Of a stretch of 64,000 bases of DNA, positions 62,594 to 64,000 are shown in pieces. A model generated the notes under the pieces. The model saw only the letters and a program-made list of their open reading frames with translations. It made no database searches and was not told where the DNA came from. The position numbers were made by a program, and so were the translations under genes. This DNA comes from CAIKMD01 sp963803265 (GTDB lineage Bacteria > Pseudomonadota > Alphaproteobacteria > ATCC43930 > CGMCC-115725), in contig CAWDLZ010000002.1 of NCBI GenBank assembly GCA_963803265.1, forward strand, positions 310,001 to 374,000, in the 5' to 3' direction. Each line of letters begins with the position of its first letter. The stretch's first letter is position 1.

Positions 62594-63931
62594 CTAGGCG
62601 CTTGCCGAGCCGTCGGGCCGGACGGTTCGGTTGAACCCCGACAGCGCGTCCGAGATGGCGTGGTCGTCCTCCATCTTCAGCCCCATCGCCTCCTCGTAAG
62701 CGTGCTTGACCCAGTCCGGTTGACCCTGCTGGAAAACGAAGCGCGTCGGCGAGACGTTGTCGAAAACGCTGCTGCTCATCAATTGCGCGCGGGTAAATCC
62801 TTCGATGAACTGCTTGCGGCCGACGATGGGCAGCGGCACGCATTGATTGATCTTGGGATCGCGGATGACCGCCTTGGGGTCGCCGCCCTTGGCGACGGTT
62901 TCGATATCCGCGAGGAACCGGTTGCGGATCATGACGATGCCGCGGTCGCTGCGTCCCAAGTGCTCCTGGCTGCGGTCGGCGATAACGCCTTGTCCGACCC
63001 AGGCGGCGAAGTCCTGGTTCATCACCCCGTCGGTCAACCACTCGCCGGTCTTCTCATCGGTCACCGGACCATGCCAATAGGGGATGGCGTTCTGCCGATA
63101 GGGCTCGCGATCCTTGGGCACGCGGTTGAAGAACCAGCCGACGCTCAACGTGTTCTCGTCATCGAGCGGCACGCGCCATTCGAAATGGCCGCCAGTGAAC
63201 AGGCAATTGGGCCACAGGCAGACGCGGCCGACCGACCACAGCGGATTATTCTCGTCGGTGTCTTCGCGCACGCGCTTATAGACGAAGCCGTACTCGAATT
63301 CCTCGAAGCCGACCTTCAAGTGCTTCGCGCCATAGATGCCTTTCTTGCCTTTGAGGCGCGCCGCCCAATTGGCGTGCATCCATTCGAAATGCACCGGATC
63401 GATCGAATTCTCCTGACCCTGGAGCCAGTTGCACGGGATTTTCGAGAACACGATCTGAACGAAGCCGTTCTTCCAAGTGAAGGGTTCCCAATCCGGCAGC
63501 AGCGGCTTGGGGCTGGGACCCAGATAAGCCCACAAAAGGCCGGCCTTCGGCTCCACCCGATAGGCCAAGAGCGGCGTCTTCTCCTTGTAGCGAGACTGCG
63601 GATCGGCGGTGTCGTCGAAAGGCTGTTCGAGGCATTGTCCCTGCTCGTTGAAGAGCCAGCCGTGATAGTGGCAGCGCAGCCCGCATTCCTCGGGAAAGCC
63701 GAAGGCCAAATCCGCGCGGCGATGCGGACAGTGCCGGCCGACAAGTCCGTAGTTGCCGCTCAAGTCCTTATAGAGCACCAGGTCTTCGCCCAAGAGCTGG
63801 ACGCGTTTGGTGGGCTTCTCCTCGAGCTCGGCCGTCGCCGCGATCGGATACCAGTAGCGGCGCAGCAACTCGCCCATCGGCGTGCCGGCTCCAGTCTGGG
63901 TTAAAAGCTTGTTGCTGGTCTCAGTCAGCAT
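62594..63931 (-). CDS. Rieske non-heme iron oxygenase, alpha subunit (phthalate dioxygenase / VanA-like)
   Basis: The 445-residue protein has Rieske ligands CPH (GRHCPHRRADLAF) and C-x2-H (LRCHYHGWLFN) and the iron site IDPVHFEWMH. The start ATG 63931 gives MLTETSNKLLTQTGAGTPMG, aligned with the paralogue at 38855-40087 (LLTRTGPGTPMG). Members hydroxylate or O-demethylate aromatic acids. No reductase gene is adjacent; the MetE-like pair follows in the same direction, which would suit handling of a methyl group or formaldehyde only speculatively. Confidence 0.9.
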   Translation of the reverse strand: MLTETSNKLLTQTGAGTPMGELLRRYWYPIAATAELEEKPTKRVQLLGEDLVLYKDLSGNYGLVGRHCPHRRADLAFGFPEECGLRCHYHGWLFNEQGQCLEQPFDDTADPQSRYKEKTPLLAYRVEPKAGLLWAYLGPSPKPLLPDWEPFTWKNGFVQIVFSKIPCNWLQGQENSIDPVHFEWMHANWAARLKGKKGIYGAKHLKVGFEEFEYGFVYKRVREDTDENNPLWSVGRVCLWPNCLFTGGHFEWRVPLDDENTLSVGWFFNRVPKDREPYRQNAIPYWHGPVTDEKTGEWLTDGVMNQDFAAWVGQGVIADRSQEHLGRSDRGIVMIRNRFLADIETVAKGGDPKAVIRDPKINQCVPLPIVGRKQFIEGFTRAQLMSSSVFDNVSPTRFVFQQGQPDWVKHAYEEAMGLKMEDDHAISDALSGFNRTVRPDGSASA

Positions 63932-64000
63932 CGACGTCCCCATTGCTCTGCGCCAAGCTGATAGCCGCATAGGCATGGCCGATGATGGCGGCTTTCAACT
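63921..64000 (-). CDS. C-terminal end of a further minus-strand gene (cut by window edge)
   Basis: On the minus strand an open frame runs in from the window edge (LKAAIIGHAYAAISLAQSNG...) and stops at 63921-63923, overlapping the Rieske start by 11 bases. This spacing is usual for coupled genes, but only about 25 residues are visible and I cannot name the product. Confidence 0.4.
   Translation of the reverse strand, partial: LKAAIIGHAYAAISLAQSNGDVDAD

Noticed and set aside
1..64000. Programmed ribosomal frameshifting as explanation for the split genes
   Set aside because: Sites lack a common slippery sequence or downstream structure, occur in unrelated families, and all need the same one-base removal; sequencing insertion is simpler.
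1..64000. tRNA or rRNA genes
   Set aside because: No cloverleaf-like segment with CCA-proximal and T-loop signatures and no rRNA stretches were noticed in the intergenic regions, which are mostly short.

Overview
The window is high-GC DNA with almost gap-free coding, many GTG/TTG starts, and the gene families typical of soil Alphaproteobacteria (a Rhodospirillales- or Hyphomicrobiales-like organism is my guess; no rRNA or tRNA is present to place it). It reads as a catabolic region: uptake systems (TRAP, ABC, MFS), ring-modifying and ring-opening oxygenases, molybdenum hydroxylase subunits, flavin monooxygenases, class II aldolases, glutathione enzymes and CoA-dependent side-chain degradation. 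Housekeeping content is small (dinB, gph, yqgE).

Layout. 1-3.1 kb: end of a flavin hydroxylase, a fosmidomycin-resistance-type exporter (fsr) and an exported alpha/beta hydrolase. 3.2-6.1 kb: an ABC binding protein and a complete IS1182-family element with 17-bp perfect inverted repeats. 6.3-14.9 kb (minus strand): one long operon, fused DctQM TRAP permease, LLM flavin oxidoreductase, molybdopterin hydroxylase subunit, DctP, VOC protein and FAD monooxygenase. 15.1-18.1 kb: class II aldolase, then a small iron-uptake unit (cupredoxin, FTR1 permease, interrupted outer-membrane-type protein) behind a good promoter carrying a palindrome. 18.2-21.9 kb: LLM oxidoreductase with its own DctP, and an MFS transporter. 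22-28.4 kb: LysR regulator divergent from a LigA / ABC permease / LigB / binding protein / ATPase / gamma-glutamyltransferase operon, with a clear LysR-type dyad between them. 28.5-31.6 kb: amidohydrolase, GlcG-like, RidA-like, DUF2848 and cupin genes. 31.6-35.6 kb: divergent hyuA and hyuB. 35.8-40.1 kb: Rieske oxygenase, molybdopterin hydroxylase subunit, isochorismatase-like hydrolase. 40.2-44.8 kb: MFS exporter, VOC protein, glutathione transferase, glutathionyl-hydroquinone reductase, DUF3750. 45-47.1 kb: aldolase, fumarylacetoacetate hydrolase-like protein, VOC protein behind a strong promoter. 47.2-53.3 kb (minus): lipoprotein methyltransferase, LigB dioxygenase, bicupin protein, an orphan EutA-like reactivase with histidine-rich ends, VOC protein, 2-hydroxyacid dehydrogenase. 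53.4-56.4 kb: hydroxycinnamoyl-CoA hydratase-lyase and an NDP-forming acyl-CoA ligase (ferulate/coumarate side-chain removal). 56.5-64 kb: dinB, ACMSD-like amidohydrolase, gph, yqgE, two MetE-like methyltransferases, and a second Rieske oxygenase.

How it fits together: the best-supported chemistry is degradation of plant-derived aromatics. Side-chain shortening (53.4-56.4 kb) would yield aromatic aldehydes; molybdenum hydroxylases, Rieske oxygenases and flavin monooxygenases could oxidise or demethylate; LigB-type enzymes open rings; aldolases and the FAH-type hydrolase process ring-cleavage products. Substrates of individual operons cannot be fixed from sequence alone.

Quality caution: eleven otherwise complete genes carry single-base frameshifts, and all twelve sites are repaired by removing one base. 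That uniform insertion bias points to uncorrected sequencing errors rather than gene decay, so I annotate these genes over their full span. The most interesting candidate for new biology is the EutA / bicupin / LigB cluster at 48.1-51.9 kb, followed by the LigB homologue at 24.1 kb that lacks the family's catalytic histidine.
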